Translations under genes and position numbers: made by a program
Source: Chrysoperla carnea
Taxonomy: Eukaryota > Arthropoda > Insecta > Neuroptera > Chrysopidae
Assembly (NCBI RefSeq): GCF_905475395.1
Contig: NC_058339.1
Coordinates: 90,344,520-90,408,519, forward strand
DNA: 64,000 bases
Direction: 5' to 3'
Part shown: piece by piece, positions 11,711-27,400 of the stretch
Layout: each line of letters starts with the position of its first letter
How positions within the stretch are numbered: position 1 is the first letter of the stretch
The notes under the pieces: model-generated
What the model was told of the DNA's origin: nothing
What the model saw: only the letters and a program-made list of their open reading frames with translations
Databases searched by the model: none

Positions 11711-12420
11711 ATGTTTACTCTACCAATCTTCCCTCTGTAGTAAAAAAATATAAACTGAAAAAATATTTAATGACTATTGCCATCTATATGCATTGTATGT
11801 AAGTCTACATATACAAATACAAACGGAACCCTTCTGTAATGTATATTGCTACTTCAAACTTGATCGATATCTATGAGACGTCTTGCGTGATTGTAAACAG
11901 GTCCGTTCGCCTATCGGAATCTACACCTTGAAAAGTAAATTGAATGAGTGAATGATTCACCACTCTCTGGCCGTAGTAAGAAGTGAATTCTCTAGTTTTT
12001 ACCATTTATAATAATAAAACTTAAAAACCAGATACTTGTTTAATAATAACGCAACGGTGCTGTACGTCGCAGCATTGGTATTCTGTTATTACGTCACGGT
12101 AGACTAGACCAAGGTTTTTAATTTGAAAAAAAAATCAAGTTGACTTTCATCTGTCAAACAGTTCGCAGTTCTGGGAAAGAAAGAAAATGGTGTCTAAAAT
12201 ATTTTTATTACAAAAATAGTGAAATTGTGTTTTATTTTATACTTAAAATATTTATTTAAAAACGAAAAAAAAAAAAAACAGCCGAAAAGTGAATAAGTAA
12301 TTAAGGTAGCAAGGACATTTAAAATTTTTTTGATAACAATCTTGAATTGACACGGAAGCTGAAGAGTAGAGTGTGAGATAAATAATTGCTGTTCGCGAAT
12401 CAAAAATATTTTATCACAAA
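11711..12420 (+). promoter_or_regulatory. 5' flank and likely 5' UTR of the tubulin acetyltransferase gene
   Basis: Non-coding sequence upstream of the ATG at 12421. No TATA box or initiator could be fixed. The ATG has a good context ('cacaaaATGG', purine at -3 and G at +4). Poly-A/T tracts at 12125-12135 and 12265-12280 flank a probable transcribed leader. Confidence 0.35.
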
Positions 12421-15400
12421 ATGGAGTTCAATTTTAATATAAATGATATATTTAAAGAACCAATTGTTAAAATTACAAATACATTGTTACCACCGAGTTT
12501 TTCAGGCGATCGTCGAGCTGTCAGGTACAAATTTTTATTTTTTTTATATATTGTGTACTTTATTGATATCCTCAAGTGTTTTCTCTTATCTGTATATGTA
12601 CCAAAAATATCCTAATTTTAGGGTGTGTTCTCACATGGTTTTTTAATTTATTTAAAAACGAATTTATATCTAAAAATAAAATTATTTATAAATATTGTAT
12701 GTTTCAAATATTCGTGAGTTCTAAACAATTATTTTATCTTCGAAATTGAATAGAACAATGGGCTTAGTGACATGAATAATAATCAGATAAATTTAACAAT
12801 GAATATTTCTTGCTTTTGTGTTAGGAATAAAAAGTTATTGTATTTTCTAATAAAGCTGACAAAACGTGATTACTAATTATAATATTTCTTTTTGTTTAAT
12901 AATTAATTAATCATCTATGACCCCAACTTGATATCGGTAATTAGTGCAATTGATAAGAAATTGCACTAATCGAGATAAATAACTTTATCAAAATTCTTCA
13001 GATAAAAATTTGGAGGAACGATGTGCGTTGTATTAAAGCTCCTTCTAATGATCTCTAGGATTGTGGCTTTTAAGAAATATTCCCACTTATGGGACGGTTT
13101 TCACGAATACTAATTGTATTCTTGAAAATCGGCGTAAAAAATGGTGATAGAAATTGTATATTTTCGAATGTTTGACTTATGGAGACATTTTTATAATAAA
13201 AATATCCTCTTAAGGATTTTGAAAATGGTATTGTGGAACGCCCGCAAATACAAATACTTTTGGGCTGTGCACGATTATTTTATATTGGCTTAGTACTTTT
13301 ATTCATTGGGATCTGGTGTCGTTAAGCTAGTTTTTTAAGCAATACTCGGGTCAAATCACAGGCAGCTATATTTTAATAAACTAATTAAAATACCAGATTG
13401 TTTAATCAACATTTAGACTGAGAGCCAGTGGTATATTTTTATGATCAAACTCTTGCCGACTAATTTTCTTTGGTCTTCATAAATGATGATGCAATGAAGG
13501 AAATTTTCAACGGTTCTGTGTATATTTCCATTTTCCGAAATAACCATTGTTTTGTGAGTTCTGTAACGTTTAGTTAATTCTACGATAAAACCAAGCAATA
13601 TGAAATTTGCAAATAGATGTTGCAAACGGCAAAAGAGGTGAAGTAAATATCAGATTTTCTAATCAGCCATGGTAATTTTCTGTGTTTTAGAAATCATACA
13701 GAAACGTTCTCACAGTCGAAAGTATGTAAGTCGATAACGTAAAACTCACAAAAAGTATTAGCCCAAGAATGGTTTAAGCAAACTTAAGGCCTGATAATGG
13801 AAAACGAATTTTTCGAAATGTTGTCGATGAAATTCAGTCGCAAATTTCCACTTATTTTTGAAAAAATTTAAATTACTTTCAATACCCCCCCCTCCCTCGA
13901 GCCTTAGTGGTAGTAAGTAAGGAAATGGGTCGCTATGATCTAAAAAAAATTATGCAAGAGACTACACACTTACAGAAGGAAAGTTTGATTAAAATCTGTC
14001 GCTAGCTCCCAGACTAAACCATGAACTACTGTATTTATTCATGCATGCATTCACACAGTTTTCACAAATATCATTTGAAATGTGTACAGGATTTAATTAA
14101 AATGAACCGACAGCTAACAACACTTAAAATTATGTTATACAGGCATTTAACTGCTGTAAAATATGAAAATTGGCACTAAATATAATTCGTAAGGCTAGAA
14201 AAAGTTCAAGCCTGTTACTGTTGAGAGATAGATGATATTAAAACTATATTATATATAAAATAACAAATATCTTTTTTTCGAAATATTTTACCGCAATCTT
14301 AATAAATTTTATAGAAATTAACTTTTCTTTATTCATCATCGTTTACAATATCTAAATGCATGCATCAATGGCATACGTTAATTTATAAGACATTTTAAAG
14401 TGTTGTTAGCTTCTGATTTAAAATTAATTACATTAAAAATAATTAATGTTTATGCTCTGAGTAAAAATAAAAAACAAACAATTAAAATTATGTATTTTTT
14501 TAATGTTTTTTTATTTTTTATTCTTAATGTGAATAGAAAGTAAAGTGTATTGTTTTGTTCATGACTGTGATTTATTTTTTAAATCATTTTCATTAGAAAA
14601 GTAATTATGACAATTACAGGTTTATGTACTTTCCTTATATTGTCTTCTATTTACTTACACTACATTTCCTTACCCTCCTACACTTCCTCACGCTATACAT
14701 CATGTCATGGTTGTTAATAACGAAACCGTTATTGTTTTTGTCATCATTAAGTACAACAGGTTTTACATAAATAACAGTTCTTTTAAATAAAATCATAATT
14801 TAGCTTATAATCTTTATTTCTAATCGAAATATTCCCCAAATCGCTTAAAAAGAAGCCCCAGTTTGCGAAGATGCCAGTTTAATCGACAATGATTTGTCAA
14901 AAAACCAATTACCCTTCTTTGAGTCTAACAATTGCCTCGGAGGACTTTAAGTATTTCACTTCACTGATAGAAAATTTGTGCGGGAATGGCTTATTAAAAA
15001 TATTCAGTTTTCATTTTTCAAGCAGTTAATATTTGTTAGAGGTGTTAAGAGTGTACCCATTTCCATACTTTTCACGTTTCTTTAGAAAAACAAATGCTGA
15101 TTTTCACCTTTTTATAGGATTAATTCAATCAACAGGGCAGAATCAAGAAAATTGTGACTGTTTCGAAAAATATTTGCCGGAATTTCTTGCCCTCCTCATT
15201 AAGACAATAGTACCACTATGTGGTAGAGTTTGAAAAATTAAAAATCCCCACTTGTAGGCAGTTATGAACGGACTCCAATCCATTACACATTTTTTAATGA
15301 AATCATCAACTCAAGGGGGTATTCCTTAAAGATGAGTCGTATGTATTGTCATGCAGGTCTCAAACTCAAAGTGTAAATAATAAATATAATAAATTATTAT

Positions 15401-18400
15401 TGTAAAATAATATCTTAGTTACTATATTATGACATAATGACGTTTTGTACAGAAAAACAAATGCTGATTTTCACCTTTTTATAGGATTAATTCAATCAAC
15501 AGGGCAGAATCAAGAAAATTGTGACTGTTTCGAAAAATATTTGCCGGAATTTCTTGCCCTCCTCATTAAGACAATAGTACCACTATGTGGTAGAGTTTGA
15601 AAAATTAAAAATCCCCACTTGTAGGCAGTTATGAACGGACTCCAATCCATTACACATTTTTTAATGAAATCATCAACTCAAGGGGGTATTCCTTAAAGAT
15701 GAGTCGTATGTATTGTCATGCAGGTCTCAAACTCAAAGTGTAAATAATAAATATAATAAATTATTATTGTAAAATAATATCTTAGTTACTATATTATGAC
15801 ATAATGACGTTTTGTACAGATAGATTTATTAAAACTGTGAATAAAACATGACTCATTTATATAATATCGCAAATATTTGTCAAATTAAGATATAATATAC
15901 AACGTGTGTACGCACGAAGTAATAAAAATCTTTTCAATTCGCAATTTAAGTCTTCCATGGCGCCATACGGTGGCTCAAAGCCAAGAACACATATATTAAG
16001 AACGTAAAACTAGAGTGGAGATGGTAGCAGGAAAAAAGGAGCCTATCTGGGTTAGTCCGTCGTTGCGTACTTTTTACTGCGCTTTAGGTTGTCTTTTATT
16101 TTCAATCAATTTAATAATTTCATCACATCAGATATCAGGCTGCACAATACAAAATACGAAACGACCGATGACTAAACCCCGCTCAGATAGGCGCCTTAAA
16201 TTCAGCATTTATGCGATTATCTTTAGACTTTATATAGCTAGCTAATGCATATTGAAAACGATTTTGTTGCTTTAACCATGTCAATATAATATTAATACTA
16301 TTCGTTGTGTGCGTAGTCATAGTAGGGACAATAAAATCGATGCGAGCGCTTCCAGTGAAAAATTTTGGTGTTAAAGGGGGCTGTTATTATTAATTTGCAG
16401 TTCTTTACATGTTAATGTTACAGAAATGTCAAATTAAAATTATTGTAAAACACGAATTAATTAAACTTAATGCATTAAAAATTGTGAAAATAAGAAATCA
16501 AATTGAACAAATATTATTTTTCAAATGTAAATTATCATAATTATTTATTTAAATTTGTGAGACAATAATATTAAATTTTCAATGTAAGTCTTAAATACAA
16601 TCCATACAATTATATATGCATCCATACAATTCTATATTTAAAGTAGTGTATCGTTACCATGGAAACGAAACTCACGCACGGAGCGAATATATGTATGTAA
16701 ATATTATTAAGCGTTAATGTGTATGAAATGCCGTTCAAAAAAAATGAGCGGATCTACAATTATCTCATTCACAAAAAATTTGATTTCGAAAGTATTTAAT
16801 AGGAATTTTAATAGCTAATAAATATTGTATTATAGTTACAGTTAATAATAATTATTAAAATTCTTACACACACCCTCGAAATTGTTGTTTTTTTTTTTAT
16901 ATTGGCGAGTATTTTTTGAACGAGAGTATAATATGTATGTAGAACACAGTTAATATCCGGTGCTTTTGATTTCATTTAATTTTAGCAAGCAAAAAAAAAA
17001 TCAAATCAATAACGTAATTTAATCACATTTAACTAGCTTTGATTATTTCCTTTGAAATAATTTTAAATATCAACGGAGAATATTTTTCACTTGATAGATA
17101 GTTTAATGGGTTCGTCTCAAAAATAGCCCAATTTTCAGTTTTAGTTACCTTAAAAAAAGAGGTTTATCTAAATCACAAACAATTTATTTCTTTTTTTCGA
17201 TTTAACTTAATTTACAGTTATTATCGATATATTTAAAAAGACACAACGGCACATTCTTTAAAAGAATATATAAATGGAACAATATTAGATTCGAATAGTA
17301 ATACCATAGAAAATTTTCGGTAAATCGGGTCAAATTTTCGAGTCATTACTACTCTCTATGTCAAGTTTTATCAAATTCCGAAAGATTGTAATTTTTATCC
17401 GTTTTTTGAAAAAGAGTTTAAGAAAATTTAAAAAAATTGAGAAAATTTTTTTGCGATAAAACTCAATACACAAGATAATTTTGACTTAAAAATTCGAATT
17501 TAGAAAAAAATATACTGAAAAAAAATTATGTAATAGTGTCCCATTTTTGAACGCAAGGGCTAAAAACTTCAAAATCCGAGCAACTCCTCTATAATCGACA
17601 AGCTCAACCCACCCAACTCGTAATTACAACAATACTCTCGGTCTATAAAACTTTCGGTCTATTTTTTCCGATTAAACATCACATTCATTTGTTGATTTAT
17701 TGTATAATTTCTAAGATTGCGTTCAAAATCCCGTACAGAAGCTATTTCCAAGATCGATTTCGGTTCACTCCTTCAAAAATATTTGTCTAGTAATCAAATG
17801 AACTAAATTTCCTTAACTTTTGGGTTCTTTTTACTATCGAGAAAGTCCCAAACTCAATAACTTTGAACATTAATTACTATGACCACCCTTTTAAATCAAA
17901 AAAGTTATGGATCTCATGTCTAAGGATATGACCACCAGATGACTTGTTCCAAATGCGATCCATAGTGCGTGTCTGGTTATAATAAAAAAAGAAAGTAACG
18001 TTATATTACTCAGTTATCGAGCTAATTACTAGAAATGATATTTAATAATAATTGCTCATAAATTATGTATAAATATCACAAATCTTTAACGCATAAATAA
18101 AACAGATTGTATGAACCGGGAGCTAACAACACATTAAATTGTCTTGTAAACTAATGTTTGCCTTTGAAACAGACATTTAGTTATAGACCGGTTCGCTCGT
18201 ACAAACAATAGGTAGAAACTCCGATTTGCGGTATCTTCCATGTAGGAAATAGTTCAATTTGTCTCCAAAGAGAACCGATTATCCTGAATCATAACTGAAA
18301 AAAAAGTCAAAATCTGCTTACCCGTTTAGGAGCAAACTTATAACACTCTTGTTTTTGCGCTGAGGCTTAAAAAGATGAGAATAGTCTTTAATTTTCAATT

Positions 18401-21400
18401 TCCATCGTGGTTATTAAGCACAGGAGACTTAAGATATAGAGATAAAAGAAAATTTCTTTTTAAATTATTTTTCATTTGATAAAGAATAACGTTCTAATAT
18501 AAATTTTGCTCTATCTCTTGCCTAACCAATAAGGTACATTAGCTACTTTATTTTCTTACTGTGACTTATGCGGTCATTCATCAACGTACAGATATTTAGA
18601 CAATTAAAAGTATTGTATGAGTGACTATGAATCCAGTTTGATGATTATTCTTTTACAACTTACCGCTAGAATAGTTCGTTGATTTAAGAACAGTTAACAT
18701 TAATTTTAATTTACAATTTTATGCTGGTATTTTAGCCAAATAAATAGGGAACTTAATGTCTAGGAAAAAAACTGCCCGATTGTTTTATTTAGGTAATTTT
18801 ATAAGGGCTTTTAGCTCTGAGCCAACCCGTACAAAAAAACTTTGTAGTCAGTGGAGTCTCTAGAGTCTCAGTAACTCAAATACTCGATAATCCGAAACGT
18901 TCAGTAATCCCACTCACTACGCTTGTGAGAATACAATTACTTAAATCGATATATGCACAAACCTCTATTCCAGGTCCATGCGTAAGGGATGGGGAGTTGG
19001 GGGGTCAACCCCCACCCCTTATTGAGAGTCTCTCCACATAAATTTGAACTAACCATATATTCCTGTAAATGCAGCCATTTGTGAAGCATTTATTCGTTTT
19101 GATATTTATTGATTTTTTATCTTGAGATTGTGGACCATGGAGATTCATCGCTTTTTGTGTCGTTTGATTGAAATAAGAAGAAACTGCTAGAGAAGAGTTC
19201 AGAAAAATTTTCAAAGCTCGAATGTGCAGAATAATTCAGTTGAAGATTATTTCCTACATACCCTACATCGATTTGTTTCTGACACATTTACAGGATCGAT
19301 TTTTGAATCATCAAATTTTGCTTGTCTCTTTCCCAACAAAATGAAAAACTGTGATCAAGACCCTTGCGCTCAACTTTTTGAACCATACTCTTCAATTTTG
19401 CTCGAAGATTTCCATGACATCTGATCCCAGGTCGACGAACTTAAATTATAGTGAAAACATATTGCCGTACAGGACGTCAAAAATTCACTCAAAGCATTCG
19501 ACATTTGCAATGTAGATGCGTTTCCAAATGTCTACCAAATGCTTCGCGTTCTGGAAAGTTTGTCTGTGATAACAGCAGCGAATGAACGCTCTTTTTCAAC
19601 TTTGCGTGACATCTGATCCCAGGTCGATGAACTTAAATTATAGTGAAAACATATTGCCCTACAGGACGTCAAAAATTCACTCAAAGCATTCGATATTTGC
19701 AATGTAGATGCGTTTCCAAATGTCTACCAAATGCTTCGCGTTCTGGAAAGTTTGTCTGTGATAACAGCAGCGAATGAACGCTCTTTTTCAACTTTGCGTC
19801 TTCTCAAAACATACCTTACATCGACAATGTCGAAGATCAGCTTAACGGTTTAGTCACGCTCAATATACATTGCGGTATAGAGGTTGTTGGGCGCACAGAG
19901 TTTTGGAAAAGTTTTTTTCTGTACCTCTTAGAGTAAGCTTATTGACAAATATTGACATAATAAAATGTTCTCTCAAAAACAGAGTTTCTTGTTTTCATTA
20001 ACTTTATGAACATAATGAACGAAAGTGATGATCCCCCTCCGTTTTCTATACATTTATAATAAATAGAACAATTATCTATAGAATATATATTAGTGAATTT
20101 CATCACAAATTTTTATTGATGCCCTATTATCGAGCCACTACTGTTATTTTTTATTTAATATACTAACTTATCCAATAAATTTTAATACTTTTACGTAACC
20201 AATTTTTAATAAAATTTCTTTGCATTTAGCTTAGAAGAAATTATTGATGTTGCTCCAAAACAAAATTTTCGAATACGTAAAAGTTATAAGTGAGTACATT
20301 CCATCTCCTTCTTCAATCGCAAGACTCCTTCAAAATATGCACAATAATCTTTCCCAATTTCCTCTACACTTTAGTTTTGCTGAAGAAAAAGAAAATCCAA
20401 AACGTTATGAACCACCACCCATAAGTCCTGAATTACAAAAAATACGGTAAATTTAATATTTAGTCACGTATGCATTTTTTTGATCTGGGAATAAAATATG
20501 CTTGGTGTGAAAAGGATAAAATATTCTTGGTGTGAGAATAAATTTAGCCCAGAAAAAATAGCACAAGAAATTGTTTTCTTACTGAGACAAGAAAAGCATT
20601 TTTGCGTGTGTTTCTGAAATACAACATCAACTCTCGTCATTATTTTATTGCCAAGAACATTCAGAAAAAAAGAGTTTATTCCCGGAAGTCACACTAACAC
20701 AAAATGAAATTTCTTAATAGACTTATTTATGATTTTGTTTTTTCTTTTATGTTACAGAGAATGTCAAACTAACGTCGCTGAAGTTATAAATTGTATGGGA
20801 GAAGCTTCAGCCACGGCACAAGGATTATCAAAACCAATAACCACCTCAGATAAATTACGAAATTCGGATCATATTTTATATTTATTACTGGATTTACAAG
20901 GAGGCGCAAAGTAAGTGTCAACTTTGCAGGCGATGAAAATAATTTTCTATAACTGCCTTAAACACTGCAATATAATTGTTTTTTTATAACAACGGTGTGT
21001 AGCTTAGACGCTAAGCATTTTGCTAAATATTTCTAAAAAAAATGAACAGAAGATAAATTATTGTTAAATTTATTTTCTACAACTTTATTATAAAAATTTT
21101 CAATTTATTAATATTAAAAGAAAAATTTGAAGTTTTTCTTCAACCCATCTTGCGGTTATTAAGCACCGATCGGCGCAAATCCGAGCTCGTTATCAATCTT
21201 TAATTCGCTAAAGGAAAAGAGATTTTCAAAGATATTAAATGATAATTCTAGGATATTTCGAATTGAAAGTGAAATTATTTCAAGTGTCAAAATCAGGTGA
21301 TCAGATACTTTAATATCATATGATCCACGCTCATTGACAAAAAAATCACAAAAATCAAATTGAATTCTAATATGTGTTGAAAATTTCGATTTGAATTTTC

Positions 21401-24400
21401 GAATCCATTACAGGAATTTCCTATGAGAAGTTAATAAATGTATCAGATCGTGCGTTTGACTTGAATCACTGCGAAAACAAACAAGTGGATGGGATTTACA
21501 GAAGCACGCCTCTGATTTTTGAAGCTTCCTGTATTTTCCTCATGTTTTCTAACCTTGATCGTAAAAGTACAAATCGTATTTCTATTTTAACAAGACATAA
21601 AATTCATTGACATTCTTAACTTCAGTTTTCTTTTAACTTGTCAGAATCTTGATAAATGAATCGGATTAAAATACCATAATCATTAATGTATTCAACCTTG
21701 ATTAAATATTTCGATAAATTCTAAAACTGTAAATTATAACATATAAAGTTATCAGGTAAAATTTATCCAATGATATCTGCCCCCATGTTTGATGCATGTC
21801 TATTTGTAAAAAATAACCCTCCCTACATAGAATATATCGCGGTTGACCTAGATTTTGGGTAAACACATTGGAAATGTATTTTTATTACCGTTAAATAAAA
21901 TTTATTTATTCGTACACGATACTATTGCTTTTTTGTACTGATTGATACATACAGAATGTACTACAAACGAAAATACAAGTATTCGTCGAACTCGAAAATA
22001 CAAGTATTCGTCGAGAGCCAACTGTAGGGGTTAACATTAAAAACCAGATTTTTAAAATTTATATGCAATCATTCTTTCATGCAAGTTATAACAGTTGCCG
22101 TACTTATGTAATTTGCAAACTTTTTTTCTCCGGTAGAATTATCATTTGCCATACATTTTTAATACACACACTATTAAAATAGTTTAGTTTTTATTTTTAC
22201 CTAAGAATGAAGTGAATTGAAGTAAAGGAGTTAGAGTTTGCATGAAATATCAAGAAGTATTTATTATTATTATGTAGCCAAGCAATTCTTTGTTATGGTT
22301 TTTTATTATTTAACTTACATTTTTTTTTTTTTTTATACATTTATATAAAACGTAGCGTATCGTATCGTATCGATAATAATAATGATGAGGTCTGATGACT
22401 TACAAAACAAAAACAATCATAAATAAATAAAGAAAGAGGTCTGAGTTGCGAGGTCGACGCACTCTTTTTAATATTCCGTGACAGTATTTCATTTTTATTT
22501 TTAAATAATATATACAATAATACAACAATCTATTGAAATTTGTTTTTGTTGCAAGTATTACTGCCTACGACCAACGTAGGATTATGCTACGAAATATACA
22601 AGATGTACATGGAAAACTTTACGCATCAAAATTAAGACTAATAATTTTATTTTAATGCAAAGAACAAACTCTGAGATTTCCCTTGTGGAAATAAATCTGT
22701 TCTGGAACTCAGATTAGTTAGTTTTAAATTCAGAAAAACAATATGTGAAGTAAAACTATCTCTGAAAAAAATCAGAAAAATTGAGACTCTTTCGGAAAAA
22801 TGGAACAGAATATCTGTCGCGGCACTTCTTGTATTTTTTCGATGAAATTTCTCGTGAATAACAGTTCTAATATTGTCTCTGAGTGCTTGAATATTTGCTG
22901 GAGCATTGGCGTAAACTTTATCTTAGAAAAAATTTTATGGTGTTAAGTCACATGATCTCGGCGGCTAGTCAAAGTTTCCATTTCGAACCAAACCATTCGT
23001 AAAACGGTCGCACCAGCATTATTCTCGAAAAAAAATATGTTTCAATGACACCGCTACTCCAAAAACTACCTCATTGTGGATGAACAGATAAAATGAGCCT
23101 CATTTTCGTTGAAATTGCTTTTTGTTTCTAAAAATTGACTGGTTTCAAAAAAAAAAACTTTTCTATTTTGATGCCGTCATTAAGAATAAAAAATCATTTT
23201 TTCTAAGATTAAAAACTAAAAATATGCTGTATAAAAATATGTATATTAAAATTTATGCTGTCACGTATAACTTCTACCTTATTCTATCTACGATAAACAT
23301 GGAACAATTCTACGATTTACATTGAAAGAATAATTAGCATAGCAAAATTGATTTCTGGAACTAATTATTAAAATTATTTGGATATAAATAATTTAAGTCA
23401 CTGCCAGGGTTGATATTTAAAATAAATTGACGTACCACGAAGCTATGTAAAGTTAAAATAAAAGCATGGACAAAACATTGCACGAATTGGTACTAAAATC
23501 AGCTCTTTTTTTAAGAATTTTTTAATTTTTTTGCTCTAGTTTTGGAAAATTCAAATTTAATTGAATTATTTTAATTAGATAATTTATTTGCATTATGAAC
23601 TTACAGGGTGATTTATAGATTCTAATCGAAGAGCGATGTGGAAGTGGAACTAGTTCATACTCCAAAAATTTTTTGATTGCCAAATCTTTTTGTTATGCTT
23701 ATTTCATTTATATCTATATTTCATTTAGCGTTTATTTACAAATATTCGGCACAGAGATACCGTTAAGAAGTGCATACTGTACGGTACAACATTTTGAATT
23801 GAATTTTCTTAAAAACCGATAGTCTTATGCTGGTTTTCCACTAAACGGGCAAACAAAACACATGTCGAAAAAAAACAAAATATCAACTTTTTACAAACTT
23901 TTTGAAGGCTAGCAATGTAATAACCATTTATAGTTTCAGTTTTGTTTTTGTTTTTCAACAAAAACTCAACTGTCCGCTTAGTTGAAAACCGGCATCACGA
24001 AAAAAAAGTAACATTATGTTTTTTGTAAGCAATTTCCCAATCTAAAAATTTAATCACCACTATTTTTTCGATAACATAGTGACCTGACCGTTAACGAAAT
24101 ATTCGCGAAAAATCGTATGACTTTTGACCCCGGATAACTTTTATAGCGGTATACGGATCGATGGAAACTTTTGAGATTTTGTTTAGAGTCACAAATAGAA
24201 GATTCATGAAAAAATTCAGCTTTCCGGGAATTTTTCCGAGTTTCGCAATTTATTTTTTCTTTATTCCTTAAACTTAAAATGAGGGTATATTTTTCTAATG
24301 CCGAATCTTAGACTATTAGTAGCTTTCTGATCAAAAATCTTTCACATCAGTGAAAGAGAATTTTAAAAAAGAAAATTGTACAGGGACAGAAGAGAGGTTA

Positions 24401-27400
24401 ATTAATTTTTCATAATTTTGATACTGACATCCATACTCTTTATCGCAAGAGCTGCGCAGTGCTTAGAGCTCATTAAACTCTCAATAGAAGTCAAATTGAT
24501 TACGTTTTTCCACAGTGCGCAAAATTTAAAAAAAATGATAGTTTTCCTCAAAAAGTTAAAGAATTAATCATTGTAGTAATAATTTCTTTATAATTTAAAT
24601 TAATTAAATAAAACAATTTTTTTCAGGGGTAAAGGTTGTGTGACAGGATTATTAAAAGTAGGACGAAAAAGTCTGTATGTATTCGATCCATCTGGTTGTA
24701 ACCATAAGCTAAATCCATTATGTATATTGGACTTTTATGTTCATGAATCACGTCAGCGAACTGGTCTTGGTCGACGCTTATTTGAGCATATGTTGAAGGT
24801 AAGTTAAAAAATTGCTAGTTTTACAGTTATTGCCAAAATTTCTAGGATCGGGGAAAATATTGCCAATTCATTTTATCAAGGACAAAAATTCGGGAAATTG
24901 TTTTCAAGATCGTGTGTAAAAACTTCGCCCGATAATCCAAAAATTTAGAATTTCGAACAAGATAATTTTTAAATTTGTTATTCAATTAACAATAGCCTTC
25001 CAAATTTCTATCTTTCGTAAAATGAATTACCAGAATTTTTCCTGATCCAAGATCTAAAAAGAATAAAAACTCATTCAATAAATTAATCGTTAACTAATTT
25101 TTTTCCTTTCAAAGGATGAAGATGTTGAACCAGTTCGATTAGCAATAGATCGGCCAAGTAAAAAATTCTTAGGTTTTCTGTCAAAACATTACCATTTGAA
25201 TCGTGTTATACCACAAATGAATAATTTTGTGGTATTCGAAGGCTTTTTTGTAGAAAATGATGAATCAACACCACAAAGTAACAAACAAAATAATAATAGG
25301 TACGATCATTGAATTTATGGAAATTTTCCATGAGGCCAACGTGTATACATATCGATTTTCGGTGAAAGCGGTATTCTTATTTTCGGAGTTTTAACACAAA
25401 TTTAAGGTTTAAAACAACGGCATGCCTACAGATAAACTCTCGACAAAGAATATGAGTGCTCACAGAGTTCTACTCATTTTGCTTACTTTGTGAAAAGGGC
25501 CTTTATAGATTGTAAAATAGTAACCTTTTTCTAGATACGATTGAGTTTTTTACTAAAACAAAAAATTGTGGCTCTTGAACGCAGTACGATCTCCACAAGA
25601 CACGAAATTACTACATCAGGTCACTGTGTCGTTTCCGTGAATGGCATATATGACCCAGTTCATCCTTTAACGACACACAATTTATACTTGCATTGTAATC
25701 GGTTTTCAGTTGATTAGCTGCTTTCAACGAAACTGAGTTGTTTGTTCGCAAAGTTTTCCTTGTATTCTGTGTGTGTGACAAAATGACAAAAATAACGACT
25801 GCACTTACTAGACGAGAAAAAACTGTGGTGCATACGAGTAATCCATACGAAGTTTTTTTATACGATCGAAAATCGATGTGTGTACAACATGCGTAATGCT
25901 TATTCATAAAACTGATCGGCAAAGAAAATGAGAAAAACTTCAATGGTTATACAGGGCGTAACATTTTAATATATTATGGTAAATAGCTTGATTTGTAGTT
26001 AACCAATCAAAAAGTTACTTAAACAAAAGTTGAAGAATTTGATGTGGAACATCATCATGTTCTGATATCAGATTGGATCTAGTTCTCTGGGTTGCTCTAA
26101 TTTGTTTTTTAGATTAGACTATTGGCAGAAAATATTTAAACCAGGGACGATGAGGTGAGGGAAAAAAGTCAAGAGACAAAAATTGTTTAAAATAGTCCAA
26201 AATATGAAATCCAATAAGTTTCAAGTCAAAGGTTTGATCAAAACCACACAATAAACGTAAATTTCAACAATTTTCTACAAAAGTAAATTTTTGTTTTGTT
26301 TCAAATCGCTTGTATCTCAAAAAGTTTCAATGGTTGTTTTTTCAAATTTCATGATTTTTAAGTAGAACTAGCTTGGGCGAACTTTTATGCGCGTGCGCGC
26401 ATGGTAAGAGCACATTTTCTATAATCAATATGACTTTCTTCTACACACTCATATGAACATTTTGAGCCGGATCCCATAAAAAATTATTTTATTCTTTACA
26501 ATTGCAACTTTTTAGCCTTTATCGACTATATTTCTTGGATTATTTGGCAAATCCATCTTTGAATTATTTATTTAATTTCTCATTTTCTATGCTTTTCAGT
26601 ACATTTGTTCAGTCTAATATTTCTATCATTTATGGAAATATCAGGCTAATAAATTTCATAGCTAATTTAAAAAATTATTAACGTTGAATTAAATTTTTAC
26701 ACAAATTAATCCGCTATCCGCTCTCATCTACTACCAACGTATCGTTAACATCAAAAAAAAAAAAAAAACAAACAAACAGCATTAGTTTAACATCTAACTT
26801 TCAAGCAGACCATCATGGTGGAACTAAATTAAATAATGGTTTAAATTCAGCTACAAGTATAACAGCACCGACCCTAGGTCGATATGGAGCCCCAAGACCT
26901 CCATGTAGCATGGGACAGGTAAATTTATATTTTTAACTCTTTAAAAAATTTTTGATTATTTAATATAATAGAGTACTTCATTCTCGAAATAGTTAGATCG
27001 TTTTAAGCCATCCCGTATTTATCACAAAAAAGTATGTAATAGAATTTTTATTTGTTTAGAAGCAATTTGACCCGTTAATAGGTCGAATTATGTAATTATT
27101 GAAAGAAAAATGATGCTCACAGCGCTGCAGAATTTCGCATCATAATAAAAGAACGGTTAAAAATTTTGATGCAAGCGTTTTTGTATTTACTATAGAAAAT
27201 CATCATGCCAGACTTTTCCGACGGTTCCAAAAATCAACTGCTTTATTATTTAGGGATAGAAATCTACCCCTTGCATAAAATATTTTTGATTAATCTAATT
27301 TTATGATATGGAATCCCCTAAATTATTCAAAATTCAAAATTAATAATTCATTTTGATTCAGATAATACACAATCAAACACCACAACTTGTTGGCGCAAAT

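Larger units (their letters stand above)
12525..20229. other. First intron of the Atat1 gene (5' part)
   Basis: AT-rich intron. It holds the 367-bp tandem duplication at 15084-15817 and the hAT remnant from 18971. A degenerate copy of the repeat family seen at 31840 lies near 18290-18365 ('cccgtttaggagcaaactta'). Open frames such as 16015-16245 have no recognisable domain and look accidental. Confidence 0.6.

Noticed and set aside
12194-12403. Minus-strand 69-codon frame upstream of Atat1
   Set aside because: Low-complexity Phe/Lys/Ile frame in the 5' leader; no support.
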